From the NCBI GenBank assembly GCA_050951465.1, contig JBMNJC010000004.1:1-64000 (forward strand): a stretch of 64,000 nt of DNA, in the 5' to 3' direction. The notes below the pieces were generated by a model. The model ran no database searches, was not told where the DNA came from, and was given only the letters and a program-made list of their open reading frames with translations. Origin of the DNA: JAAZHD01 sp012510895 (GTDB lineage Bacteria > Bacillota > Clostridia > Caldicoprobacterales > DTU083). Positions 17,537 through 26,526 of this stretch are shown in pieces; position 1 is the stretch's first letter, and each line of letters starts with the position of its first letter. The position numbers were made by a program, and so were the translations under genes.

Positions 17537-18519
17537 GCAAGAATTCGGTTAAGCCTTTAGTTGAAGTGGAAAATTTAAAAAAGCACTTTGATATAAATAC
17601 AGGTTTTTTAAGTACAAAGCCGTTAAAGGCAGTGGATGATGTCAGTTTTTCCATTAATAAAGGCGAAACATTAGGCCTTGTTGGTGAATCCGGATGCGGA
17701 AAAACTACTGTTGGTCGCACCTTGCTTCACCTATACAAACCAACAGGAGGCAGAATATGGTACGACGGAAGAGAAATTCGTACCAAGGAAGATATCAGCT
17801 ATCTGCGCAGAAAAGCTTCTATGGTTTTCCAGGATCCATATTCTTCTTTAAATCCCCGTATGACGGTTTCTGATATCATTGGTGAACCTCTTGATGTACA
17901 GAAAAAATACACTAATAAGAATGAGCGCCGTGATCGTATACTTGAGCTAATGAACTATGTCGGCTTGAACAGTGAGCATGCATCGCGTTATGCCCATGAA
18001 TTCTCCGGTGGACAGCGTCAGAGAATTGGAATTGCCAGAGCATTGGCTGTGGATCCAGAATTGCTGGTATGCGACGAGCCTGTTTCTGCATTGGATGTAT
18101 CCATTCAGGCACAGGTAATCAATATGTTTGTTGAACTTCAGGAAAAATTAGGGCTTACTTACTTGTTTATTGCCCATGATATACTAGTCGTACGCCATAT
18201 AAGCGACAGGATTGCCGTTATGTATTTGGGAAAAATGGTAGAGCTGTCGGATGCTGATGAAATATATAATCGTCCTTTGCATCCTTACTCTAAATCACTG
18301 CTTTCAGCAGTTCCTATACCTGATCCAAAGACTGCCCGTGAACGTAAACGCATTGTGTTGTCCGGAGACATACCGAGTCCTCTGAATGCTCCATCGGGTT
18401 GTCCATTCAGGACACGGTGTCCATATGCGACAGAAGAATGTGCTACTTCCATGCCGCAATTTGAAGAAGTCTCTAAAGGACACTATGTTGCATGTCACAG
18501 GGTGAATGAAATTAATTAA
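17533..18519 (+). CDS. oppF: Oligopeptide ABC transporter ATP-binding protein
   Basis: 328-aa second ATPase. Walker A is GESGCGKTT, the signature FSGGQRQRIGIA and Walker B LLVCDEPVSALD. The C-terminal HPY region has PSGCPFRTRCPYAT. It pairs with OppD to energise peptide import. The GTG start overlaps the oppD stop by 4 nt. A long hairpin lies between it and oppA. Confidence 0.95.
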   Translation: MSKNSVKPLVEVENLKKHFDINTGFLSTKPLKAVDDVSFSINKGETLGLVGESGCGKTTVGRTLLHLYKPTGGRIWYDGREIRTKEDISYLRRKASMVFQDPYSSLNPRMTVSDIIGEPLDVQKKYTNKNERRDRILELMNYVGLNSEHASRYAHEFSGGQRQRIGIARALAVDPELLVCDEPVSALDVSIQAQVINMFVELQEKLGLTYLFIAHDILVVRHISDRIAVMYLGKMVELSDADEIYNRPLHPYSKSLLSAVPIPDPKTARERKRIVLSGDIPSPLNAPSGCPFRTRCPYATEECATSMPQFEEVSKGHYVACHRVNEIN

Positions 18520-18530
18520 TTTAGATCAAT

Positions 18531-18574
18531 ATATGTATCTTCAAAACATATTATATGTTTTGAATGATACATAT
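18531..18574 (+). promoter_or_regulatory. Long intercistronic hairpin between oppF and oppA
   Basis: About 19 base pairs form between 18531-18550 and 18554-18574 with one bulged base and a 3-nt loop. No U-run follows, so full termination is unlikely. Such hairpins commonly mark mRNA processing or 3-prime-end protection and can raise the dosage of the binding protein relative to the permease genes. Confidence 0.6.
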
Positions 18575-18611
18575 TTTGAAAAATATACATAGAAAGAAGG
18601 AAGGAGAAAAC

Positions 18612-20420
18612 ATGAAAGAAAAAGTGAAGAGAATTTCAGCAATTATACTGTCTCTGATTCTGTTATTCAGTCTTGCTGCATGCGGCGGCGCTGGTAAAGG
18701 TCTAAAAGTATGTATTGCTTCCGAGCCGGACACCCTTGACCCAGCTCTTAATTCTGCTGTAGACGGCGCTACAATGATTGCGCACCTGTTTTCAGGCTTG
18801 GCTAAGTGGACACAGGATGAAAACGGTAAATATGTCATCGCCCCTGACGTAGCAGAGGAGCTTGTAGAAGGTGTAGAAAATGAAGATGGTACTGTAACTT
18901 ACACTTATACCATCAGAGACGATGTTAAATGGTCCGATGGTAAGCCGGTTACAGCGCATGACTTTGAATTTGCATGGAACCGTGCAGCTTCTACAGAACT
19001 TGCAGCAGATTACAGCTATATGTTTGAAATCATTGATGGATTTGCTGAAATGTGGGAAACAGATGCAGATGGTAATTTTGTTAACCCGGATGCCAAGCTA
19101 AATATAAAAGCAGTTGATGAAAAGACATTTGAGGTTACTATTACAAATGCTGTTCCATACTGGGATGAATTACTTGCATTCCCTGTATTCTTCCCTGTGC
19201 GTGAAGATGTTGTTTCCAATGAAGCCTGGGCAACTGATCCTAAAACATATGTAAGCAATGGCGCCTACAAAATGACTGAGTGGAAACACAACAGTGTTAT
19301 AGTCATAGAAAAGAATCCAAATTATCATGATGCAGATTCTATCTTAATGGAAAAAATCGAGTTCTATCTTTCTGATGATTCAAATAATATGCTGACCAAC
19401 TTCAAAAATGGTACATGGCTGTTTATTGATGATGTTCCTACAAACGAAATAGAGACACTAAAAGCTGAATATCCTGATGAATTTGTAATTGCAGGACAAA
19501 TTGGAACCTATTATCTCAGCTGGAATGTTAATGCCGAACTGCTTCCGGAAGGCAGCAACCTTACAGGAGAAGAAGCAGAAGCAGCCAGAGCCGAAATTCG
19601 TCAGGCTATAAGCCTCTTGATTGACCGTAACCATATCGTTGAAGCCATTGCACAAGGCGGACAGGTTCCTGCTTCATCATTTGTTGCAATGGGTATGACA
19701 GAGCCGGATGGTAGTGAGTTTTATCTGAATGCCGGCCCCAGTGAGGATTACGCTGGCTACTATGATGTATCAGCTGAAGCATTTGAATCAAACTTTGAAA
19801 AAGCTATGGAGATTCTGAAAAAGTATTATACTTATGATGAATCATCCAAGAAGTTTACTGACTTCCCGGCAATCACATACCTGTACAACACATCAGAAGG
19901 TCATAAAGCTATTGGTGAATATATTCAGAGCGCTCTCGCATCCGTGGGAATTACTATTAACCTGGAAAATCAGGAGTGGAATACCTTCCTGAATACCCGT
20001 AAAGAAGGTAATTACACAGTAGCGCGTAACGGCTGGGTTGCTGACTATAATGATCCGATATGCTTCCTTGATATGTGGACATCAGGATCCGGTAATAATG
20101 ACATTCAGTTTGGTAAAGATGAACATGCAGGTATCGCCATGTACGATCTGGATTTAACAGAATATGGATACGATGTTAACGTAAAAGACGGTACATGGGC
20201 AGAAACCTATGATGTACTCATTAACACTATTAAATCTGAAACAGATCCTGAAAAACGGTTTGCGCTAATGCACCTGGCAGAAGATATGTTAATGGAAACA
20301 GGAGCTATTACTCCGATTTACTTCTATACTGATCTTTATATGATCAGCAAGAAGGTAGACGGTTTCTTCGCTAATCCCCTTGGATATAAGTACTTTATGT
20401 ACTGCACAGTGAATAATTAA
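18612..20420 (+). CDS. oppA: Oligopeptide-binding lipoprotein
   Basis: About 602-aa SBP_bac_5 protein. The signal peptide ends in the lipobox SLAAC and the mature chain begins with a Gly-rich linker. Family features include ASEPDTLDPALNSAVDGATM at the start of the mature domain and DVKWSDGKPVTAHDFEFAW. It captures peptides outside the cell for OppBCDF. ATG 18612 follows AAGGAGAAAAC; the longer reading frame from 18564 would run through the intergenic hairpin. A strong terminator follows. Confidence 0.94.
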   Translation: MKEKVKRISAIILSLILLFSLAACGGAGKGLKVCIASEPDTLDPALNSAVDGATMIAHLFSGLAKWTQDENGKYVIAPDVAEELVEGVENEDGTVTYTYTIRDDVKWSDGKPVTAHDFEFAWNRAASTELAADYSYMFEIIDGFAEMWETDADGNFVNPDAKLNIKAVDEKTFEVTITNAVPYWDELLAFPVFFPVREDVVSNEAWATDPKTYVSNGAYKMTEWKHNSVIVIEKNPNYHDADSILMEKIEFYLSDDSNNMLTNFKNGTWLFIDDVPTNEIETLKAEYPDEFVIAGQIGTYYLSWNVNAELLPEGSNLTGEEAEAARAEIRQAISLLIDRNHIVEAIAQGGQVPASSFVAMGMTEPDGSEFYLNAGPSEDYAGYYDVSAEAFESNFEKAMEILKKYYTYDESSKKFTDFPAITYLYNTSEGHKAIGEYIQSALASVGITINLENQEWNTFLNTRKEGNYTVARNGWVADYNDPICFLDMWTSGSGNNDIQFGKDEHAGIAMYDLDLTEYGYDVNVKDGTWAETYDVLINTIKSETDPEKRFALMHLAEDMLMETGAITPIYFYTDLYMISKKVDGFFANPLGYKYFMYCTVNN

Positions 20421-20456
20421 CCTATACTAATATAATTGAAAAAAGATAAAAAAATA

Positions 20457-20500
20457 TTGGCAGACTCCAGGTCTAATAGATCTGGAGTCTGCCAATTTTC
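20457..20500. terminator. Bidirectional intrinsic terminator
   Basis: A 17-bp stem begins TTGGCAGACTCCAG and closes at 20495, followed by TTTTCT on the plus strand and by a run of T on the minus strand (the A-rich bases before 20457). It ends both oppA and the convergent dehydratase-like gene. Confidence 0.92.
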
Positions 20501-20514
20501 TATAACATATTTAT

Positions 20515-21846
20515 TTATCTTGTTTGTGCGTTATCCAAAAAGGCTTCACTGTCATCTGCAGCCTTGAGCAGATTTAACCTGGCTGTTGACAGCATCAGCT
20601 TTATGCGATTCTCTTGATTTATTTTGGTTGCCCCAGAGTCATAATCTATTGCCACAATATTGGCATTCTGATGCCTTTCTTTAATCTTTCGTATCATACC
20701 TTTCCCTGATATATGATTGGGGAGACATCCGAAAGGTTGAGTGCATATGATATTTTCAATCCCTGAATTAATTAATTCCAGCATTTCAGCTGTCAATAAC
20801 CAGCCTTCACCCATCTTGACACCGGTTCCAATATATCCTTTGACTAAAGACTTAATATGGTCAAAGGATGAGGGAGCTTTGAATATGTACTGTGTCTTTA
20901 CTGCATCAATGAGCATATTTTGCATTCTTATCAGATAATTCTTCAGAAGAGCTGCTAAGAATGAAGCAATGATATTAATGCCATAAAGTTTTGTATCTGT
21001 AATCCTATTATCACAAGTATATATAATAAAATCCATTAGCCCTGGTATATGTACTTCCGCATCTTCTTGTGCCAATAATTCTTCCAGGCTGTTATTTCCC
21101 AAAGGAGAGTACTTCATATAAACTTCTCCCACAATTCCCACCTGAATCTTATCGACTTTTTTCACAGGAATATGGGCAAAATCTGCAGCTATCTGTTCCA
21201 TGTTCCTTTTAATGTTCCTTTTACTGAAAAAACTTTTTCCATTTAATTCATTGCTTAATTTTATAACCCATTTATCGACGATTCTGTCCGTTTCACCGGG
21301 ATTAATTTCATAAGGACGAACTTGATTTGAGAGAAGCATTAGGATATCTCCGTATAAAGTGGCATACACAAATTGAACCAAAAGACTGGGCCTAATCATA
21401 AACCCTGGGTTTTTTTCCATACCATTCAAGTTAAAGGAGATAACAGGAATATGTTCTAACTTGTTTTTCTTTAGTGCCTTTCGCAGCAGATAGATATAGT
21501 TTGAAGCACGACAACCTCCTCCGGTTTGAGTTATAATCAATGCAAGTTTATCCTCATCGTATTTTCTGCTTTTTATGGCATCCAATAGTTGACCTATAAC
21601 CAAAAGCGCCGGATAACAGGTATCATTGTGAACGTTTTGCAAACCTTCTTCTATTATTCGAGAATGAGATGTGTTGAGCAACTCTGCTTTATATCCGTGC
21701 TTTACCAGGATGTTTTTCATAAATTTAAAATGAATGGGAAGCATCATAGGAATTAGTATGGTATATTCCTTTTTCATTTCCTTTGTAAATAAAATTCTTC
21801 CATCTTTACTATATTTTTTAATTTTAGTTCTTTTGAAAATCTTCAT
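20515..21846 (-). CDS. 2-hydroxyacyl-CoA dehydratase (HgdB)-like protein
   Basis: About 443-aa protein resembling the iron-sulfur dehydratase/double-cubane family subunit. Cys motifs that could ligate a cluster include NDTCYPALL near residue 80, TGGGCRASNY and QPFGCLPNH in the C-terminal part. It follows the activase gene by 22 nt on the same strand, so the pair should work together: the activase uses ATP to drive an electron to this protein. In many anaerobes the two are fused into one chain of about 1400 residues; here they are separate. ATG 21846 is preferred (AAAGGA 10 nt upstream) over TTG 21855. The substrate is unknown. Confidence 0.8.
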   Translation of the reverse strand: MKIFKRTKIKKYSKDGRILFTKEMKKEYTILIPMMLPIHFKFMKNILVKHGYKAELLNTSHSRIIEEGLQNVHNDTCYPALLVIGQLLDAIKSRKYDEDKLALIITQTGGGCRASNYIYLLRKALKKNKLEHIPVISFNLNGMEKNPGFMIRPSLLVQFVYATLYGDILMLLSNQVRPYEINPGETDRIVDKWVIKLSNELNGKSFFSKRNIKRNMEQIAADFAHIPVKKVDKIQVGIVGEVYMKYSPLGNNSLEELLAQEDAEVHIPGLMDFIIYTCDNRITDTKLYGINIIASFLAALLKNYLIRMQNMLIDAVKTQYIFKAPSSFDHIKSLVKGYIGTGVKMGEGWLLTAEMLELINSGIENIICTQPFGCLPNHISGKGMIRKIKERHQNANIVAIDYDSGATKINQENRIKLMLSTARLNLLKAADDSEAFLDNAQTR

Positions 21847-21868
21847 ATGATTCAAATCCTTTAAGCAT

Positions 21869-24787
21869 TTAAAATGAGATAGCTGCTATCAGACTTCGCA
21901 GACGAATTTTGGCAGCACCTAAATTACTTATCTCATCAATTTTAATCTGAGTATATAATTTGTTCCCTGCCTCAAGTATGTCACGTACTTCGTCACTGGT
22001 AATGGCATCCAATCCACAGCCAAATGATACCAGTTGTACCAATTGCATGTTATTATGCTTTGTGACATATTTTGCCGCATTATAAAGTCTGGCGTGATAT
22101 GTCCATTGATTTAATACCTGTATTTTTTGTTTTCGCTCCAAATGGCTGATGCAGTCCTCAGAGATAACTACCATACCTAAGTTGTTAATTAACTGATCTA
22201 TGCCATGATTTATACCTGGATCTATATGGTAGGGACGGCCTGTAAGCACCAGAATGTTCAAATTATTATCATTAGCATACTTAATAGCCTTTTGGCCGTA
22301 TTCTATAATATCATTCTTATATCGTAAATATTCCATGTAAGCTTTTTGAACAGCCTTTTTTGTCAGCTTGCCTGGAATACTGAATAGGTTATTAAAGTAA
22401 CTGCTGATCCTCTTAGTAAATTCTTTTCTATTGAATAAGGAGAAATAGGGATAATAAAAATTAGCATTATTTAAAGCAGATACATTAGCCTTGAGCAATT
22501 CAGGGTAATAAGCTACTACAGGACAATTGTAGCAATTGTCACCGGATTTTTCATCAAAGTTATAGGACATGCAGGGATAGAAAATATTATCAATACCTTG
22601 TTCCAATAAAACTTCAATATGCCCATGCATCAGTTTGGCAGGATAACATACAGTGTCTGATGGAATCGTATGCTGGCCTTTTGTATATACTTCCCGAGTG
22701 GAGATTCCGGAGTTTACTACTTCAAAGCCGACTTCACTCAGCAGTGTATGCCAGAAAGGAAGATTTTCGTACATATTTAGCCCCATGGGAATGCCTATTC
22801 TACCTAATGGTGCATTTTTCACGGGCTTGTATTTGCTCAGTCTTTCTAATTTATACTGGTATGCATTGGGAAGGTTTGATCGTTCTTTACTGCCCAATGC
22901 CCGTTCACATCGATTACCTGATATATATTTTTCGCTATTACTAAACACATTAATAGTAAGCTTACAGTTATTGGTGCATATTTTACATTGAGCAGCCCTG
23001 GCTTTATGGGTAAAATTTTCTAATTCCGTCAAGCCCAGCATAGAAGACTCATCTTTATGTAAGGATTTTGCATAAAGCGCAGCGCCAAATGCACCCATGA
23101 GACCGGCAATAGGAGGCCTGGTAACTTTTTTTTCGGTTTCCAGTTCAAAACTGCGCAGTATACAATCGTTCAGAAATGTTCCACCCTGTACCACTATATG
23201 TTCTCCCAATTCATCAGGAGATGATACTCTAATAACTTTGTACAATGCATTCTTAACGATACTTACAGCTAAACCGGCCGCTATATCTGAGATATCTGCA
23301 CCATCTTTTTGTGCCTGTTTTATAGATGAATTCATAAAGACTGTACATCGGGAACCCAGATTAACCGGTTGCTTAGCAAAAAGTCCTAACTTTGCAAAAT
23401 CTTCGACGGAATACCCTAAAGCATGAGCATAAGTTTCAATGAATGATCCACAGCCGGATGAGCATGCTTCATTAAGCATAATAGTATCTACAGCATTATT
23501 TCTGATCTTAAAACATTTTATATCCTGGCCGCCGATATCCAGTATAAAGTCTACATGAGGCTCATAAAATCTGGCTGCAAAATAATGAGCAACAGTTTCT
23601 ATTATATTCCCATCCAAATGGAAAGCATTTTTAATTAATTCTTCTCCATAACCGGTTGATGCGCTGGATCGTATCCGAATTCTGTCTCCGCAAAGCTTAT
23701 GTATTTTTTTTAAATGTTTTTTAAACAGTGGTATAGGTTCACCATAATTAGATTGATAGAATTTATATAGAATGTCTCCTTCAGGTGTTATTAATACAAG
23801 CTTTATAGTGGTGGAGCCGGCATCAATTCCTAAATATGCATCACCCTCATAATCGGAAATATTAAGATATTTTATCTTATCCTTTTTATGCTTTTCAAGA
23901 AATACCTTGTATTCTTCCTGGCTTTCAAAAAGAGGAGGCATGGAATGAACGGAATACCTGACATTTTGTGCACGGGTAAAACCATTTAAGATATCTTTAT
24001 AATTTATAAAGGACAAGTTTTTGCTATACAGGGCAGCACCCAAGGCAACATAATATTCCCCATTTTCAGGGAAAATTGCATGCTCTGTGTCAAGGTTCAT
24101 ACTTTCTATGAAGCGTTTTCTAAGCCCTTTTTGAAAGGTCAGGGGGCCGCCCAAAAATGCAATTCTGCCTTTTAGCTGCCTTCCCTGGGCCAGGCCTGTT
24201 ATGGTTTGATCCACTATTGCCTGATATATGCTGGCTGCTATATCTGTTTTCTTTGCTCCTTGATTTAACAGAGGTTGGATATCAGATTTCGCAAATACAC
24301 CGCACCTTGATGCAATATTATAAATTTTTTCATGGTTCTCACTGAGCGTGTCTAATTCTTCAAGAGAAACATTGAGCAAGGAAGCCATTTGATCGATAAA
24401 AGCACCTGTGCCTCCGGCACAACTGCCATTCATTCTCTCTTCAGTACCTCCTGTAAGGAAAAGAATTTTAGCATCTTCTCCGCCTAATTCAATTACAGCG
24501 TCTATATTATCCAAAAATGTTTCTACTGAAATTCGGGTTGCAAAAACTTCCTGAACAAATTCGAACCCTGCATCCTTGGATAAACCCAAACCGGCAGAAC
24601 CTGTTATAGCAAGTTTTAATTTTTTACCTTCCAATATATCTCTCAAATCAAGAAATAAAGATTTGGCAGCATCTCTTACCATGGTATTATGCCTGCTATA
24701 ATGCTTATATATGATTCTATTACTTTCATCCAATATGATAATTTTAATAGTGGTGGATCCAATATCAATACCGATATAGCGATGCAT
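21869..24787 (-). CDS. Large BadF/HgdC-type acyl-CoA dehydratase activase
   Basis: About 972-aa protein with two ASKHA ATPase domains. Domain 1 (about 1-255) starts YIGIDIGSTTIKI and has NGSCAGGTGAFIDQ, where the Cys is the usual cluster ligand. Domain 2 (about 315-575) starts LGIDAGSTTIKL and has NEACSSGCGSF. Next comes a Cys motif (CKICTNNC), then a DUF2229-type region (RIGIPMGLNMYENLPF onward) with further Cys (GDNCYNCP). The family uses ATP hydrolysis to inject low-potential electrons into a partner. ATG 24787 has AAAGGTGA just upstream. A consensus promoter lies at 24862-24890. Strictly anaerobic metabolism is implied. Confidence 0.88.
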   Translation of the reverse strand: MHRYIGIDIGSTTIKIIILDESNRIIYKHYSRHNTMVRDAAKSLFLDLRDILEGKKLKLAITGSAGLGLSKDAGFEFVQEVFATRISVETFLDNIDAVIELGGEDAKILFLTGGTEERMNGSCAGGTGAFIDQMASLLNVSLEELDTLSENHEKIYNIASRCGVFAKSDIQPLLNQGAKKTDIAASIYQAIVDQTITGLAQGRQLKGRIAFLGGPLTFQKGLRKRFIESMNLDTEHAIFPENGEYYVALGAALYSKNLSFINYKDILNGFTRAQNVRYSVHSMPPLFESQEEYKVFLEKHKKDKIKYLNISDYEGDAYLGIDAGSTTIKLVLITPEGDILYKFYQSNYGEPIPLFKKHLKKIHKLCGDRIRIRSSASTGYGEELIKNAFHLDGNIIETVAHYFAARFYEPHVDFILDIGGQDIKCFKIRNNAVDTIMLNEACSSGCGSFIETYAHALGYSVEDFAKLGLFAKQPVNLGSRCTVFMNSSIKQAQKDGADISDIAAGLAVSIVKNALYKVIRVSSPDELGEHIVVQGGTFLNDCILRSFELETEKKVTRPPIAGLMGAFGAALYAKSLHKDESSMLGLTELENFTHKARAAQCKICTNNCKLTINVFSNSEKYISGNRCERALGSKERSNLPNAYQYKLERLSKYKPVKNAPLGRIGIPMGLNMYENLPFWHTLLSEVGFEVVNSGISTREVYTKGQHTIPSDTVCYPAKLMHGHIEVLLEQGIDNIFYPCMSYNFDEKSGDNCYNCPVVAYYPELLKANVSALNNANFYYPYFSLFNRKEFTKRISSYFNNLFSIPGKLTKKAVQKAYMEYLRYKNDIIEYGQKAIKYANDNNLNILVLTGRPYHIDPGINHGIDQLINNLGMVVISEDCISHLERKQKIQVLNQWTYHARLYNAAKYVTKHNNMQLVQLVSFGCGLDAITSDEVRDILEAGNKLYTQIKIDEISNLGAAKIRLRSLIAAISF

Positions 24788-24861
24788 ATATTCACCTTTT
24801 CTGCATATAAAAAATATACAAACCATTCAGAGTATGATATATTAATGTAAGTGCTTAAAGT

Positions 24862-24890
24862 ATTATATCTTTTATATAAAATATAATCAA
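24862..24890 (-). promoter_or_regulatory. Promoter of the activase/dehydratase operon
   Basis: Reading the minus strand, TTGATT (24890-24885) and TATAAT (24867-24862) are separated by 17 bp, about 75 bp upstream of the activase start. Confidence 0.7.
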
Positions 24891-24951
24891 GAACGGCCGA
24901 TTTTGGGGTATATTATAAATATTAACTTATCTAAAAAGAAAGGAGATTATC

Positions 24952-25797
24952 ATGGAATATCGTTTTATACTGTCAGCTTTTGCTGATGAGATTGATCCAA
25001 ATTTACAGGTTCAAATGGACGTTTTGGATGATCACGGTATTAAATATATTGAGATGAGAGGTGTTAATGGAAAGAATATAACAGATCATACACTTGATGA
25101 AGCAAGAGAGGTAAAAAAACAACTGGATGAGCGGGAATTCCGATTATCAGCAATAGGTTCCCCTATTGGGAAAATATTGATTACTGATGATTTTGAGCCC
25201 CATCTTGAGAAGTTCAGGCATACTTTGAAAATTGCTGAGATTATGGAAGCAAAGTACATAAGGATGTTCAGCTTCTATATTCCAGAAGGAAAAGACCCTG
25301 CTGATTACAGGGAAGAAGTCTTGAAACGCTGGAAGGAATTTCTGAAAGCGGCAGAAGGTACAGGCATAGTACTGCTTCATGAAAACGAAAAGGAGATATA
25401 CGGAGACACTCCGGAGAGATGTCTTGATCTTGTTGAAAGTTTAAACAGCGATTATTTCCGTCTTACTTTTGACCCTGCTAATTTTGTGCAATGCGGAGTA
25501 GAACCTTATCCAAAGGCATTTAATATGCTTAAGGATCATATCGCCTATCTGCATATTAAAGATGCCCGTAAAGATAATCTTCAGATTGTACCCGCAGGTC
25601 AGGGAGACGGCAGGTTGCAGGAAACTCTGAACGCGTTAAAAGGAATGGGATTTAAAGGATTCTTGTCATTGGAACCACATTTAGCTAATTTTGTTGGCTT
25701 TGCAGAACTAGAGACTGGGGACGTAGGTGCTGACCTTCCGACAGGAGGCCCGAGAGAGTTTGCAATAGCTCTCCATGCCCTAAAGTCACTTCTGTAA
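24952..25797 (+). CDS. Sugar phosphate isomerase/epimerase-like TIM-barrel protein
   Basis: 281-aa AP_endonuclase_2/xylose isomerase-like barrel. Likely metal ligands are Glu in LLHENEKEIYG, Asp in LTFDPANFVQCG, His in AYLHIKDARK and Glu in LSLEPHL, the usual E-D-H-E set of sugar epimerases. It probably isomerises a ketose, inosose or related polyol; the substrate cannot be told from sequence. AAAGGAG lies 8 nt upstream. It is transcribed divergently from the activase operon and is followed by a terminator at 25858. Confidence 0.82.
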   Translation: MEYRFILSAFADEIDPNLQVQMDVLDDHGIKYIEMRGVNGKNITDHTLDEAREVKKQLDEREFRLSAIGSPIGKILITDDFEPHLEKFRHTLKIAEIMEAKYIRMFSFYIPEGKDPADYREEVLKRWKEFLKAAEGTGIVLLHENEKEIYGDTPERCLDLVESLNSDYFRLTFDPANFVQCGVEPYPKAFNMLKDHIAYLHIKDARKDNLQIVPAGQGDGRLQETLNALKGMGFKGFLSLEPHLANFVGFAELETGDVGADLPTGGPREFAIALHALKSLL

Positions 25798-25857
25798 CAA
25801 GAGAGCAAAGGAAATACTTAATTCAGCTATTACAAAATTGAGCCATTGAGCATATTT

Positions 25858-25900
25858 GTCCTCCTCTTTTCATATTGTGAAACGGGAGGACTATATTTTT
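25858..25900 (+). terminator. Intrinsic terminator after the isomerase-like gene
   Basis: GTCCTCC (25858-25864) pairs with GGAGGAC (25885-25891), with further pairing of TTTCA and TGAAA inside, followed by TATATTTTT. Its presence argues against translating the next gene from the ATG at 25856. Confidence 0.82.
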
Positions 25901-25936
25901 GTCCTAAGTTATTATAACGCAAAGGAGGGGCAGATT

Positions 25937-26371
25937 GTGCCAAGACCTTTGACGCTTAGCTATGCATTAAATAAGAAAACAGATAAAATATTGAAAGCTT
26001 ATCACAAGAGAAATAAAACTATGACCATAATGGTTCCTATTGGTATAGTAACTGGGCTGTTATGGTGTTACTTTTTAGGGAATATGGACAGATATCTTGG
26101 TGCCTGGTCTAAAGTTTTTACAGTTAGCATGGAAGTTTCTGCCTTAGTTACTTCAATAGAAGAAATATATCTGTATGCTCTGCTATTTACAACTGTATTA
26201 TTTGGCTTCACTTATACAATATGGAATCAATACAACGAAAAATACAAGCAGTACAAAAAAGAAATATTAAAAATTTTAGAAGTTGATGCCTGTGAACATA
26301 GAAGTCCCTGTTCATGCAAGGATGATTATTGCTACTGGCTGGAACAGGAGGAAGGAATAGATCTTTTGTAA
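25937..26371 (+). CDS. Small two-helix membrane protein, function unknown
   Basis: 144-aa protein with two hydrophobic segments (about 25-46 and 75-97), charged ends, and a C-terminal Cys/acidic tail including HRSPCSCKDDYCYW (four residues that could bind metal are CSC and YC). I do not recognise a family. GTG 25937 has an excellent AAAGGAGGGG site (25921-25930); a longer frame from ATG 25856 would start inside the terminator of the previous gene. It stands alone, 155 bp before the wall hydrolase gene. Confidence 0.65.
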   Translation: MPRPLTLSYALNKKTDKILKAYHKRNKTMTIMVPIGIVTGLLWCYFLGNMDRYLGAWSKVFTVSMEVSALVTSIEEIYLYALLFTTVLFGFTYTIWNQYNEKYKQYKKEILKILEVDACEHRSPCSCKDDYCYWLEQEEGIDLL

Positions 26372-26526
26372 AAAAATTAATAAATTCGTAACATTTTTAT
26401 TTTCCAAGCAGGAATTATTCATCTCCCGTCGAATATACTCATAAATATAAAAGAATTCGTAACAGAATTGAAAAAATAGTGACAGAAATGTAATATAACC
26501 AGGCTAAAGGTTTCGGAGGGGTTTCA

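Noticed and set aside
23097..23426. 109-codon plus-strand frame inside the activase gene
   Set aside because: Lies wholly antisense to conserved ATPase domain 2 and has no ribosome binding site.
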